From Myxococcales bacterium (GTDB taxonomy: Bacteria > Myxococcota > Polyangia > Nannocystales > Nannocystaceae): 64,000 bases of DNA. The position numbers and the translations under genes are program-made. Where the stretch lies: assembly GCA_016793465.1 (NCBI GenBank), contig JAEUJW010000007.1, positions 1 through 64,000 of the forward strand, written 5' to 3'. This document shows positions 31,643 through 40,182 of the stretch, piece after piece. Every line of letters begins with the position of its first letter. Position 1 is the stretch's first letter. A model generated the notes under the pieces. That model did no database searches. It was not told the origin of the DNA and worked only from the letters and a program-made list of their open reading frames with translations.

Positions 31643-32940
31643 CCGACGTCCTCCGGCGCCGCGAACACCTGCTTGCGCAGCAGCACGATCACCGTCACCC
31701 CCAGCACCAGATACAGCAGCGAGAAGGTGGCGAACGGCACGCTCAGGTGCGGCATCGGCGTGACCGCGTCCGCCGTGCGCATGACGTCCTGCACCACCCA
31801 CGGCTGGCGCCCGACCTCCGTCACGACCCAGCCCGCCTCGATCGCCACGAACCCGAGCGGCGCCGTCAGCACCACCAACCACAGGAACCACCGCCGCGCG
31901 GCCAGCTCCTTCTTCCTGAGCCGCAGCCACCCCGCGACGACGGCCACCGCGATCATCGCCATCCCGCACATCACCATCACCTGAAACGCCACGTGCACCA
32001 CCGCCACCGGCGGCCGGTTCTCCTTACTAAATTCTTTGAGCCCGCGCACCTCCGCCTGCGGATCGCCGAACGCCAGGACGCTCAGCCCCCACGGGATGTC
32101 GATCGACCAGCGCGTCTCCTCCTTCACCTCGTCCGGCCACCCGAACACCCGCAGCGGAGCCGCCTGCTCGGTGTCCCAGTGCCCCTCCATCGCCGCCAGC
32201 TTGACCGGCTGCGTCTCCGCCACCTGCTTCGCCGCGATGTCCCCGCTGAGCAGCTGCAGGCAAGCCGCGACGCACCCGACCGGCAGCGCCAGCCCCAGCG
32301 CCCGCGCATGAAACACCGACGGCCTGCGCAGCAGCATCGCCGCGTGCACCCCCGCGACCGCGAACCCGACCGCTGCGAACGCCGCCAGCACCATGTGCAG
32401 CGACTCCGCGAACGCCGCCTTATTAAACATCGCCGCCAGCGGATCGACGCTGACCACCTCGCCGCCCTGCATCACGAACCCCGCCGGCGTGTTCATCCAC
32501 GCGTTCGCGCAGACCACGAACACGGCCGAGGCGACCCCGCTGACCAGCACCATCGCCCCCGCGAACAGGTGCACCGCTGGTCGCACCCGCGTCCACCCGT
32601 ACAGGTAGATCCCCAGGAAGATCGCCTCGAGGAAGAACGCGAACCCCTCGAGCGAGAACGGCATCCCGACGATCGGCCCCGCGAACGCCATGAAGCCCGG
32701 CCACAGCAGCCCGAGCTCGAACGACAGCACCGTCCCCGACACCGCGCCGACCGCGAACAAGATCGCCGTGCCCCGCGACCAGCGCCGCGCCAGCTCGAGG
32801 TCGACCGCGTCGCCCGTGCGCAGGTGACGGCGCTCCGCCAGGATCATCAGCAGCGGCATCGCCATGCCCACCGCCGCGAACACGATGTGGAACGCCAGCG
32901 ACATCGCCATCTGACCGCGCGCCGCCAGCAGGTCCGTCAT
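31639..32940 (-). CDS. cydA: Cytochrome bd-type quinol oxidase subunit I
   Basis: The 433-residue protein has about nine membrane segments. Visible family features are MAMSLAFHIVFAAVGMAMPL (heme-ligand histidine), FSLEGFAFFLEAIFLGIYLYGW, SLHMVLAAF and WVVTEVGRQPWVV. The Q-loop is short, as in the cyanide-insensitive CioA subgroup. The ATG at 32940 gives MTDLLAARGQMAM; the frame extends past 33400 over thiE only as an antisense shadow. It is transcribed with cydB, divergent from thiE with a 33-bp gap. Confidence 0.93.
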   Translation of the reverse strand: MTDLLAARGQMAMSLAFHIVFAAVGMAMPLLMILAERRHLRTGDAVDLELARRWSRGTAILFAVGAVSGTVLSFELGLLWPGFMAFAGPIVGMPFSLEGFAFFLEAIFLGIYLYGWTRVRPAVHLFAGAMVLVSGVASAVFVVCANAWMNTPAGFVMQGGEVVSVDPLAAMFNKAAFAESLHMVLAAFAAVGFAVAGVHAAMLLRRPSVFHARALGLALPVGCVAACLQLLSGDIAAKQVAETQPVKLAAMEGHWDTEQAAPLRVFGWPDEVKEETRWSIDIPWGLSVLAFGDPQAEVRGLKEFSKENRPPVAVVHVAFQVMVMCGMAMIAVAVVAGWLRLRKKELAARRWFLWLVVLTAPLGFVAIEAGWVVTEVGRQPWVVQDVMRTADAVTPMPHLSVPFATFSLLYLVLGVTVIVLLRKQVFAAPEDVG

Positions 32941-32973
32941 CGCTCCGTCCTTCCGTGGTAAGCCCGCCTCGCC

Positions 32974-33645
32974 GTGGCCGACCTGTACTCCATCCTCGAC
33001 TGGCCCGCCTCCACCGGGCTCGACATCCTCGCCGTCGCCCGCGGCCTCGTCGGCTCCCGACCCCACGGCCCCGGCGCGAAGGTTCTGCAGCTGCGTTGCA
33101 AGGCTGTCGACACGTGTACGCGCATCGGCCTCGTCCATCAAGTCGCCCCGCTCGCCCGCGCCGCCGACGTCCGCTTCGTCGTCAACGACGACATCACCGC
33201 CGCGCTCGCCTGCCCCGGCCTCGCCGACGGCGTTCACCTCGGCCAGGACGACCTCGTCGCGCTCGGCGGCGCCGCGGGCCTCCGCGCCCTCCGCGAGCGC
33301 GCCCCTGCGGGGTTCGCCATCGGAATCTCGACCCACGACCTCGCGCAAGTGCGCGCCAGCGCCGACCTCCCGATCGACTACATCGGCTTCGGCCCGATAT
33401 TGCCGACCCGCTCCAAGCACGACCCCGAGCCCTGCGTCGGCATGGCCGGTCTCGCCGCCGCCTGTGAGGTCGCCCGCCACCCGGTCGTGGCGATCGGCGG
33501 CCTCGATGCCACATCCGCCGTCGAAGCCGCCGAGCGCGGCGCGTCCATGGTCGCGATGATCGGCGCACTCGTCGCGCCGACGAGCGACGCGATCGCCGCA
33601 CGCGTCACCGCGATCGCCGCGGCCCTCGCCCGCGTCACGCGCTGA
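32974..33645 (+). CDS. thiE: Thiamine-phosphate synthase
   Basis: ThiE joins the hydroxymethylpyrimidine and thiazole phosphates to make thiamine phosphate. The 223-residue TIM-barrel protein has VLQLRCK, FVVNDDITAALA, GVHLGQDDL, YIGFGPILPTRSKHD (the G-P-[IV]-F-x-T-x-[ST]-K region) and VAIGGLDATSAVEAAERGA. Start is GTG at 32974. No thiamine riboswitch fits the 33-bp gap upstream. Confidence 0.92.
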   Translation: MADLYSILDWPASTGLDILAVARGLVGSRPHGPGAKVLQLRCKAVDTCTRIGLVHQVAPLARAADVRFVVNDDITAALACPGLADGVHLGQDDLVALGGAAGLRALRERAPAGFAIGISTHDLAQVRASADLPIDYIGFGPILPTRSKHDPEPCVGMAGLAAACEVARHPVVAIGGLDATSAVEAAERGASMVAMIGALVAPTSDAIAARVTAIAAALARVTR

Positions 33646-33797
33646 TAGTTCGTTCCCGATCTCGCCGATCGTTCTCGTGCCTGTACAACCCAGCCGTGCG
33701 CGCCCGTTCGCCGTGCGCGCAGCCCTCGCGCACAGCTCCGGCCGCGCGCGCGACCTTTACCGCTGCGCCGCTGCCATGCCTCCGCTATCGTGCCATC

Positions 33798-34010
33798 GTG
33801 GTCGATCGCGCCGTCACCCTGGAGCCCGAGCGTCATGCGGCGTCGCGTCCTGTGATCGCCGCGCCTCCGCGGCGCATCCGGACCGGTCCGCTGCCGACCC
33901 TCCCGCGCGGCGACCTCGCCCCGATCCACGGCTTCGAGGGCAAGCTCCCGCTGCTGATCCTCACCGGCTTCGCCGTGCTCGCCGCCATCCAGCTCGGCCT
34001 CGCCTGGTGA
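33798..34010 (+). CDS. Small C-tail-anchored membrane protein
   Basis: The 70-residue protein from GTG 33798 has a proline/arginine-rich soluble part and one C-terminal hydrophobic helix, KLPLLILTGFAVLAAIQLGL, ending AW. The frame is open from 33696, but the extra residues look random, and the TAGCC/CTATCG-containing sequence upstream could be promoter. It is followed 13 bp later by a strong terminator, which supports a real transcript. Function unknown. Confidence 0.5.
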   Translation: MVDRAVTLEPERHAASRPVIAAPPRRIRTGPLPTLPRGDLAPIHGFEGKLPLLILTGFAVLAAIQLGLAW

Positions 34011-34022
34011 TCCCCGACCCAT

Positions 34023-34060
34023 GAAAAACCCGCGATGTCCAAGGACACCGCGGGTTTTTC
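34023..34060. terminator. Strong bidirectional intrinsic terminator
   Basis: GAAAAACCCGCG (34023-34034) is perfectly complementary to CGCGGGTTTTTC (34049-34060), and TGTCC/GGACA extend the hairpin inside. A and T tracts on the two arms let it terminate transcripts from both convergent sides, the small membrane protein and the thiolase. Confidence 0.9.
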
Positions 34061-34072
34061 ATTCCTACGATC

Positions 34073-35278
34073 TCAGCTCGCGTTCTCGAGGACGACCGCG
34101 ATCCCCTGACCGCCGCCGATGCACGCCGAGCCGACCGCATGACGCCCGCCGCGGCGCGCCAGCTCGTGCACGAGGTGCGCCGTGATGCGGGCCCCCGAGG
34201 CGCCGAGCGGGTGCCCCAGCGCGATCGCCCCGCCGTCGACGTTGGTGATCTCGCGGTTGAGGCCGAGCTCCTTCTCGCAGGCCAGGTACTGCGCCGCGAA
34301 GGCCTCGTTGATCTCGACGAGGTTCATGTCCTCGAGCCCGAGCCCCGCCCGCGCCAGCGCCCCGCGGATCGCCGGCACCGGCCCGATGCCCATGATCGTC
34401 GGATCCACGCCCGCCACGTGCCACTGGACCAGCCGCGCCAGCGGCTTGAGTCCGTGCTTCTTCACGGCCTCCTCGCTCGCAAGCACCAGCGCCGCCGCGC
34501 CGTCGGAGATCCCCGAGGCGTTGCCCGCCGTGACCACACCGTCCTTTTTAAACACCGGGGGCAGCTTCGCCATCGACGCGAGCGCCGCGTCGCGCCGCGG
34601 ACCTTCGTCGACGTCGACGATCGTCGGCCCCTTCTTGCCCTTCAGCTCGACCGCCGCCATCTCCGCCGTGAAGCGCCCGCCGTCCTGCGCCGCGGCCCAG
34701 GTCTGCTGGCTGCGCAGCCCGTAGGCGTCGCACTCCTCGCGGGTGATGCCGTGCTTGCTCGCCAGGTTCTCGGCCGTGATCGCCATCGGGCAGCCGGTGA
34801 ACGTGTCGGTCAGCGACGACCACAGCGTGTCCTCGACCTTCGGCTCCTGGCCGAACTTCAGGCCCCAGCGCGCGCCGCGGATCGCGTGCGGCGCCTGGCT
34901 CATGCTCTCGGTCCCGCCGACCAGCACGACCTCCGCGTCGCCGAGCAGGATGTCCTGCGCCCCGTTGACGATGGCCTGGAAGCCCGAGCCGCACAGGCGG
35001 TTGACCGTCAGCGCCGGCGCCGGCACCGGCACCCCGCTGCGCAGCCCGACGTGGCGGGCCATGTACAGCGCGTCGGCCGAGGTCTGGGACACGTTGCCGA
35101 TGCACACCGCGTCGACGATCTCCGGGCTCACGTTACCCGCGGCGAGCGCCGCCTTGGCCGCGACGACCGCGAGGTCCGTGGCCGTCAGATCCTTCAGCGA
35201 ACCGCCGAACGCCCCGAACGGGGTCCGCTTGGCTGCAACGATGTAGATTGCGCGAGACAGGGGCTTTTTCGTCAACAT
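34073..35278 (-). CDS. 3-ketoacyl-CoA thiolase / acetyl-CoA acyltransferase
   Basis: The 401-residue protein has LTVNRLCGSGFQAIVNGAQ (nucleophilic cysteine near 105), NEAFAAQYLA, DGGAIALGHPLGASGAR (histidine) and SACIGGGQGIAVVLE (second catalytic cysteine). It cleaves 3-ketoacyl-CoA in beta-oxidation or condenses acetyl-CoA units; the two roles cannot be separated by eye. The ATG at 35278 gives MLTKKPLSRAIYIVAAKRTPFG. No fatty-acid partner genes are adjacent. Confidence 0.93.
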   Translation of the reverse strand: MLTKKPLSRAIYIVAAKRTPFGAFGGSLKDLTATDLAVVAAKAALAAGNVSPEIVDAVCIGNVSQTSADALYMARHVGLRSGVPVPAPALTVNRLCGSGFQAIVNGAQDILLGDAEVVLVGGTESMSQAPHAIRGARWGLKFGQEPKVEDTLWSSLTDTFTGCPMAITAENLASKHGITREECDAYGLRSQQTWAAAQDGGRFTAEMAAVELKGKKGPTIVDVDEGPRRDAALASMAKLPPVFKKDGVVTAGNASGISDGAAALVLASEEAVKKHGLKPLARLVQWHVAGVDPTIMGIGPVPAIRGALARAGLGLEDMNLVEINEAFAAQYLACEKELGLNREITNVDGGAIALGHPLGASGARITAHLVHELARRGGRHAVGSACIGGGQGIAVVLENAS

Positions 35279-35363
35279 GGCCGATCCAGTATGCGGGCCC
35301 GCCCCACCGCCCCGACGCACAAGCGGTTGAGCATCCTCACGGTTTGCGGTTCAATCGCCGCGG

Positions 35364-36101
35364 TTGTCGCTCGCCCTCCTCATCGCCTGCCTCGCTGAAC
35401 CACCCGCAGCGCTGCCCACGAGCCCCGTGCTGTCGCGACTTGAGGTTCCGCAACAACCATCCTCACAACCACGCGAACCATCGCGCCAGCGTCTGCGCCG
35501 CTACCTCTCGCGCCCCGTCGCGCGCTCGCCTCGTCACCTCGACCACGGCGTGCTCGGCGTCGACATCGGCCTCGGCGTCCCCCACCTCTACCGCGTCGAG
35601 CTCGCCCTCGGCTTGCTCGACCACTTCACCCTCGGCGCCACCCTCCACTGGCTGCCCGGACAGAAGCGGCCCAACTGGTCGCCCAGGGCCGCCGTCGCCT
35701 TCATCCGCACCCGTCTCATCGACGTCGGCGCCTTCTACACCCAAGTCCTCTACCCGGCGACCAAGGACGACGGCGACCCCACCACCTTCGAGTTCCAGCG
35801 CCGCGCCCACTACATCATGGGCACCGTCACCCTCTCGCAGGCATGGTTCTCCGGCGGCCTCGACCTCGGCCTCGCTCGCGGCCGCGACCCCATCAACTTT
35901 CTCACCGGCGACGACATCAAGGCCGAGCGCGCCTACATCGTCAACAACAAGCTCGGCGGCGGCCTCCACCTCCGCTTCGGCACCCGCCGCATCGGCCTCA
36001 TCGCCCAGGTCTTCTACCCCTACACCAGCGCCGAGATCGTCCTCGACCTCCGCTTCGGCCTGTTCGAGCTGCGCCAGCGCGGCGGCTGGTGGGATCTTTA
36101 A
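35364..36101 (+). CDS. Hypothetical outer-membrane protein
   Basis: The 245-residue protein from TTG 35364 has a hydrophobic start (LSLALLIACLAEPPAALP), a Gln/Arg/Pro-rich stretch, then strand-rich sequence (VDIGLGVPHLYRVELALGLL, TLGATLHWLPG, GLIAQVFYPYTSAEIVLDLR) ending WWDL, which fits a small beta-barrel. The signal-peptide cysteine could be a lipobox. No family recognised. The 13 bp after its stop are all A/T except one G. Confidence 0.55.
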   Translation: MSLALLIACLAEPPAALPTSPVLSRLEVPQQPSSQPREPSRQRLRRYLSRPVARSPRHLDHGVLGVDIGLGVPHLYRVELALGLLDHFTLGATLHWLPGQKRPNWSPRAAVAFIRTRLIDVGAFYTQVLYPATKDDGDPTTFEFQRRAHYIMGTVTLSQAWFSGGLDLGLARGRDPINFLTGDDIKAERAYIVNNKLGGGLHLRFGTRRIGLIAQVFYPYTSAEIVLDLRFGLFELRQRGGWWDL

Positions 36102-36114
36102 TAATTTAATTTAG

Positions 36115-36858
36115 TTATACGGTGAGACGCGGCACTGCGGCCCGCAGCGCTCGCGTGACAGCGTGCTGCGGCGAAGCCAGCACTGACGTCGTCGCCCCGC
36201 GCTCGACCACCGCGCCGTCCGCGAGCACCACCACCTGCTCGACCAGACCTGGCAGAAGGGACAGGTCATGCGTCACGAACACCAGCCCGAGCCCCCCGCG
36301 CACCAACTCCTTCAATAATTCGACGAGCCCCCACGCCACCGGCCGATCGACCCCGCTGGTGATCTCGTCGGCCAGCAGAACCCCTGGCTCCGCCGCCAGC
36401 GCCCGCGCCAGCGCCACCCGCTGCCGCTGCCCGCCGCTCAGCGCCGTCGGCCTTCGCCTCAGCACTTCGACCGCGAGCGCCACCCGCTCGAGCGCAATCC
36501 TTAAAGACGCATCGCCGAGCTTCCAGCGCGGCAGCCCGGCCAGCACCCGCGCCTCGTCGAGGATCTCCGCGACCGTCAGGTTCGGATCCAGCGCCCCCGC
36601 CTGCCAGCACAGCTGCACGCGTCGTCGCAGCCCGCGCCACGCCGACGCCGGCGCGCCGACGAGCTCGACCCCGTCGCACCGCAGCGACCCCACCGTCCGC
36701 TCGAGCCCGACGAGCCCGCGCAGCAGCGCCGACTTGCCCGCGCCCGACGGCCCCACCACACCGATCGCCGCCCCTGCGCGCAGCTCGAGGTCCAACCCGC
36801 GAACCACTTCGCTCGCGCCGATCCACACCCCCAGCCCGCGCGCCGTCACCTCGATCAC
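36115..36858 (-). CDS. Peptide/nickel-type ABC transporter ATP-binding protein (DppF-like)
   Basis: The 247-residue ATPase has GPSGAGKSALLRG (Walker A), signature ALSGGQRQRVALARALA, VLLADEITSGVD (Walker B) and the THD switch histidine. It starts with GTG at 36858, overlapping the upstream ATPase gene by 4 bp. Paired ATPases are typical of oligopeptide/nickel importers, but no permease or binding protein lies nearby. A/T islands at 36313 and 36498. Confidence 0.85.
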   Translation of the reverse strand: MIEVTARGLGVWIGASEVVRGLDLELRAGAAIGVVGPSGAGKSALLRGLVGLERTVGSLRCDGVELVGAPASAWRGLRRRVQLCWQAGALDPNLTVAEILDEARVLAGLPRWKLGDASLRIALERVALAVEVLRRRPTALSGGQRQRVALARALAAEPGVLLADEITSGVDRPVAWGLVELLKELVRGGLGLVFVTHDLSLLPGLVEQVVVLADGAVVERGATTSVLASPQHAVTRALRAAVPRLTV

Positions 36859-37622
36859 GCGAGCCCCCACGACGCATCCACCCGCCGCGCCGCGGCCACC
36901 AGCGCCTGCGTCGTTGTGTGCCGCGGCGCCGCCACGATCGCCGACATCTCCCCCTCCTCGACCATTCGCCCCTCCGCGAGCACCACCGCCCGCCGACACA
37001 CGCTCGCCGCCACCGCGAGGTCATGTGTCACCAGCACCAGCCCGACCCCACGCGCCTCGCAGACGTCCTTCACCATCTTTAATAATTGCGCCTGCGCTAC
37101 GTTGTCGAGCGACGCCGTCGGCTCGTCCGCCAGCAGCACCGCTGGCCGGCACGCCAGCGCCAGCGCCAGCGCCGCCCGTTGCGCCTGTCCTCCGCTCAGC
37201 TCGAGCGGGACTCGCTCACAAAACGTCGACGCGTCGAGACCGACCAGCTCGAGCAGACGCTCCGCCGAGTCCTCGCGGTTGTCGTGCACGCGCAGCACCT
37301 CGGACAGCTGTCGGCCGACCGTACGCACCGGATCGAGGCTCGCCGCGGCGGCCTGAGGCATCAGCGTGATCCTCCTGCCGCGCCACGCCGCCAGCCGCGC
37401 CCGGTCCGCGAGCGAGGCCTCCTCCTCATTAAACCGGACACGCCCCGTCACCCGCAGGTCCGCGGGCGCGAGCCCCAGCAAGCAGCGCAGCGCCAGCGAC
37501 TTGCCCGCGCCCGAGGGCCCGAGCAGCGCCAGCGGAGCCGCCGCGTCGACCACGAAACCCACGCCTGCGAGCAGCATGCGCCGCTCTTTCGTCGTCTCGC
37601 AGCCGAGATCGATGACCTGCAC
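36855..37622 (-). CDS. Peptide/nickel-type ABC transporter ATP-binding protein (DppD-like)
   Basis: The 255-residue ATPase has GPSGAGKSLALRCLLGL, the Q-loop region RRITLMPQAAAASLDPVRTV (the MPQ...LDP pattern is typical of Opp/Dpp/Nik ATPases), signature ELSGGQAQRAALALALA, VLLADEPTASLD and THD. Start is GTG at 37622, 111 bp from the divergent tonB gene. It is an orphan pair with the next gene; the permeases must be encoded elsewhere. Confidence 0.87.
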   Translation of the reverse strand: MQVIDLGCETTKERRMLLAGVGFVVDAAAPLALLGPSGAGKSLALRCLLGLAPADLRVTGRVRFNEEEASLADRARLAAWRGRRITLMPQAAAASLDPVRTVGRQLSEVLRVHDNREDSAERLLELVGLDASTFCERVPLELSGGQAQRAALALALACRPAVLLADEPTASLDNVAQAQLLKMVKDVCEARGVGLVLVTHDLAVAASVCRRAVVLAEGRMVEEGEMSAIVAAPRHTTTQALVAAARRVDASWGLA

Positions 37623-37642
37623 CGCGGCGATCGTACTCTACT

Positions 37643-37660
37643 GTGACGCTCAGGTGACGC
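37643..37660 (+). promoter_or_regulatory. 11-bp-spaced direct repeat upstream of the TonB operon
   Basis: GTGACGC occurs at 37643 and again at 37654, exactly 11 bp apart, followed by an inverted TGTCAC at 37668. PhoB/OmpR-family regulators bind tandem sites with 11-bp spacing, and this operon ends in such a regulator, so autoregulation is possible. The repeat is also within reach of the divergent ABC genes. Confidence 0.4.
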
Positions 37661-37733
37661 GGTCGATGTCACAGAGATGGAACACGCCAGCCATTGCATT
37701 GCAAACGCCGTCTTCCATCCTCGCCGCACCCCG

Positions 37734-38549
37734 ATGTTCCACGGCTTCGATCCCGCGACCCGCGATCAGGTCTTCGCCCGGAGGAACAAGCGATCTCTGG
37801 CGCTCGCAACCCTGAGCTACCTCGTCCTGTTCGGCTCGTGGCTCGCCCTCGACCGCAGCAAGGAGCACACCGTCGAGGTCCAGCTCGAGCCCGAGATCAA
37901 AGACTTCGCCGTCGAGGAGGAGCCGGAGCCCGAGCCCGAGGAGGAGCCGCCGCCCCCGCCGCCCGAGGTCCAGCCCAAGCCGCAGACCCAGAAGCCGAAG
38001 CCGAGGCCGAAGCCGGAGATCCCCAAGGTCATGCCGGACGCCGCGCCGCCCGAGCAGGACAAGCCCGCGGCCGACAAGAACTTCGGGACAGGTCAGACCG
38101 GCAGCGGCACGGGCAACGCCAAGCCCAAGGTCGAGAAGAAGCCCGAGGTCAAGAAGCCCGACCCGCCCAAGCCGCAGCCGCCGAAGGCCGCCGCCGAGCC
38201 GATCGACCCGACCAAGCCCGTCGACCGCCCCGAGAAGGCCACCGTCCCGCAGGCCGACGCCGGCAACAAGCCGCCGGCCTACCCCGCCGAGCTGCGCGAG
38301 GCCGGCGTCGAGGGCGAGGTCGTCATCAAGCTCCACGTCCACCGCGACGGCACCGTCAAGGGCGCCAAGATCCTGCGCAGCACCAACACCGCCACCGGCG
38401 ACGAAGACAAGGCCGCCGCCGACAAGGCCTTCAAGGCCGCCGTCATCGGCGCGATCAAGGCCTGGAAGTACACCCCGTCGAAGCTCGACGGACAGCCGAT
38501 CTCCGTGTGGATCATCGTGAACTTCCCGTTCAAGTTGACCAGCGGCTGA
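37734..38549 (+). CDS. tonB: TonB family energy transducer
   Basis: The 271-residue protein has a cytoplasmic N-terminus, one membrane helix (LALATLSYLVLFGSWLAL at about 22-39), a long Pro/Glu/Lys-rich periplasmic spacer (50-190) and a C-terminal TonB domain (AYPAELREAGVEGEVVIKLH, KAWKYTPSKLDGQPISVW). It transmits proton-motive force from ExbBD to the outer-membrane receptor encoded four genes downstream. The ATG at 37734 is favoured; an upstream ATG at 37677 adds an unlikely tail. Confidence 0.93.
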   Translation: MFHGFDPATRDQVFARRNKRSLALATLSYLVLFGSWLALDRSKEHTVEVQLEPEIKDFAVEEEPEPEPEEEPPPPPPEVQPKPQTQKPKPRPKPEIPKVMPDAAPPEQDKPAADKNFGTGQTGSGTGNAKPKVEKKPEVKKPDPPKPQPPKAAAEPIDPTKPVDRPEKATVPQADAGNKPPAYPAELREAGVEGEVVIKLHVHRDGTVKGAKILRSTNTATGDEDKAAADKAFKAAVIGAIKAWKYTPSKLDGQPISVWIIVNFPFKLTSG

Positions 38550-38570
38550 CCGACGAAAGAGGCAAGCATC

Positions 38571-39248
38571 ATGGAACTCTCCCTCCTCGAGATCTGGCAT
38601 AGCATGGGCCTTTTGGCCCGCATCGTCGCGGTGTCGCTGCTCGTCATGGGCTTCATCAGCCTGTTCGTGGTCATCGAGCGGTTCTTCGTGCTCCGCCGCA
38701 CCGACCGCGAGTCGCTGCTGTTCGCCTCGCGCGTGCGCCCGCTGCTCGACGGCGGCGAGGCCAGCGACGTCCTCAACCTCGCCGGCACCTTCCCCAAGAA
38801 CCCGCTCGCGCGCCTCACCGCCATCGGCCTGAAGACCTACGAGGCCAACCTCGACAACAAGGACGTCAGCGCCGTCGAGGTCACCCGCCGCGAGCTCGTC
38901 CGCAAGCTCGAGCTGTTTAGCACCGAGGCCCGGCGCGGCATGGGCATGCTGGCCTCGATCGGCTCGACCGCCCCGTTCATCGGCCTGTTCGGCACCGTCA
39001 TCGGCATCATCACCGCCTTCCAGGGCATCGCCTCGGCGGGCGGCGGCGGCCTCGGGGCGGTCTCGGCGGGCATCGCCGAGGCGCTCATCGTCACCGCGGT
39101 CGGCCTCGTCGTCGCCATCGCCTCGGTGCTCTTCTACAACTACCTCTCGGGCCGCTTCGACCGGCTCGACATGCGCATGCAGCACGCCGCCGGCGAGCTC
39201 GTGGACTACCTGGAGGGGGCCAATGGGAGTAGCGCTCGACACGGGTAA
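38571..39248 (+). CDS. exbB: ExbB/TolQ/MotA-family proton channel protein
   Basis: The 225-residue protein has three membrane segments: near 17-37 (IVAVSLLVMGFISLFVVIE), and two in the conserved C-terminal block GSTAPFIGLFGTVIGIITAF and AEALIVTAVGLVVAIASVLF. It lies 21 bp after tonB and overlaps the first exbD by 26 bp. With ExbD it forms the motor that powers TonB. Confidence 0.94.
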   Translation: MELSLLEIWHSMGLLARIVAVSLLVMGFISLFVVIERFFVLRRTDRESLLFASRVRPLLDGGEASDVLNLAGTFPKNPLARLTAIGLKTYEANLDNKDVSAVEVTRRELVRKLELFSTEARRGMGMLASIGSTAPFIGLFGTVIGIITAFQGIASAGGGGLGAVSAGIAEALIVTAVGLVVAIASVLFYNYLSGRFDRLDMRMQHAAGELVDYLEGANGSSARHG

Positions 39249-39672
39249 GGGGAAAAAGGGCGTCCGCCCCAACATCAACGTCACGCCGCTCGTCGACGTG
39301 GTTCTGGTGCTGCTGATCATCTTCATGGTGATCATCCCCAACATGCAGGACGGCAAGCCGATCGAGCTCGTCAACGTCTTCAACCCCGACAAGGACGAAG
39401 AGGGCAAGGACGAGCCGCTCACGGTCACCATCGATCGCAACGGCGTCTACACCGTCGAGGACCAGGACATGGCCCGCACGCAGGCCATCAGCTATCTGCA
39501 GGGCGTCTACGCCCGCACCCCCAAGCGCAAGCTCCTCATCCGCGGCGACGCCAAGCTGAAGTTCGCCGAGGCCCGCGACTTCTTCCGCGACGTCCAGAAC
39601 ATCGGCTTCGGCGGCGTCGCCCTCGCCGTCGGCACCCAGCGCTCCTGGGACGGCGGCTCGGAGGTCAAATAA
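39223..39672 (+). CDS. exbD: ExbD/TolR-family biopolymer transport protein
   Basis: The 149-residue protein has one N-terminal helix with the family motif NVTPLVDVVLVLLIIFMV, whose aspartate is the proton carrier, and a periplasmic domain. A loop, KDEEGKDEPLTV, is more acidic than in the second copy. The start lies within the exbB end, so translation is coupled. Two exbD genes follow one exbB. Confidence 0.93.
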   Translation: MGVALDTGKGKKGVRPNINVTPLVDVVLVLLIIFMVIIPNMQDGKPIELVNVFNPDKDEEGKDEPLTVTIDRNGVYTVEDQDMARTQAISYLQGVYARTPKRKLLIRGDAKLKFAEARDFFRDVQNIGFGGVALAVGTQRSWDGGSEVK

Positions 39673-39674
39673 CC

Positions 39675-40109
39675 ATGGCCGCCCAGCTCGACGGAAACTT
39701 CAAGAAGCTCCGCATCCAGCCGGAGATGAACGTCACCCCGCTGGTCGACGTCGTCCTCGTCCTCCTCATCATCTTCATGGTCCTCGCCCCGGTGATGAGC
39801 AAGTCGTTCTGGGTCCGCCTGCCGCCCAAGGACGACAAGGAGGAGCAGCTCGACGCCGCCAACGACCCGCAGAAGCCGCTCGTGCTCACGATCGACGCCG
39901 AGGGCCGCACCCTCGTCAACAAGATCGAGGTCGACCGCGCCGAGCTCACCCCGAAGCTCATCCGCATGTTCAACGCCCGCCCCGACAACTCCCTCTACCT
40001 CGACGCCCACGACGACGCCGAGTTCGGTCACGTGCTCACCGCCGTCGACCTCGCCAAGGCCGCCCAGGCGTGGCCCCTCGTGTTCCTCACGACCAAGCTC
40101 GATCAATAA
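39675..40109 (+). CDS. exbD: ExbD/TolR-family protein, second copy
   Basis: The 144-residue protein again has NVTPLVDVVLVLLIIFMV with the essential aspartate and a periplasmic domain ending LVFLTTKLDQ. It begins two bases after the first exbD. The two copies are similar only in the membrane helix, so they may form a heterodimer in the ExbB channel, as proposed for double-ExbD systems. Confidence 0.93.
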   Translation: MAAQLDGNFKKLRIQPEMNVTPLVDVVLVLLIIFMVLAPVMSKSFWVRLPPKDDKEEQLDAANDPQKPLVLTIDAEGRTLVNKIEVDRAELTPKLIRMFNARPDNSLYLDAHDDAEFGHVLTAVDLAKAAQAWPLVFLTTKLDQ

Positions 40110-40182
40110 GAATCTCCAAGGCCCGCTCGGGCCCCTCATGACCTCGCCCCCCGTGGCCTGAAGCGCCCCCACGCCTCAGGCG

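Noticed and set aside
35364..36101. Plus-strand Ser/Pro-rich ORF at 35248-36114 overlapping the outer-membrane gene
   Set aside because: It is a compositional shadow with no signal or domain pattern.
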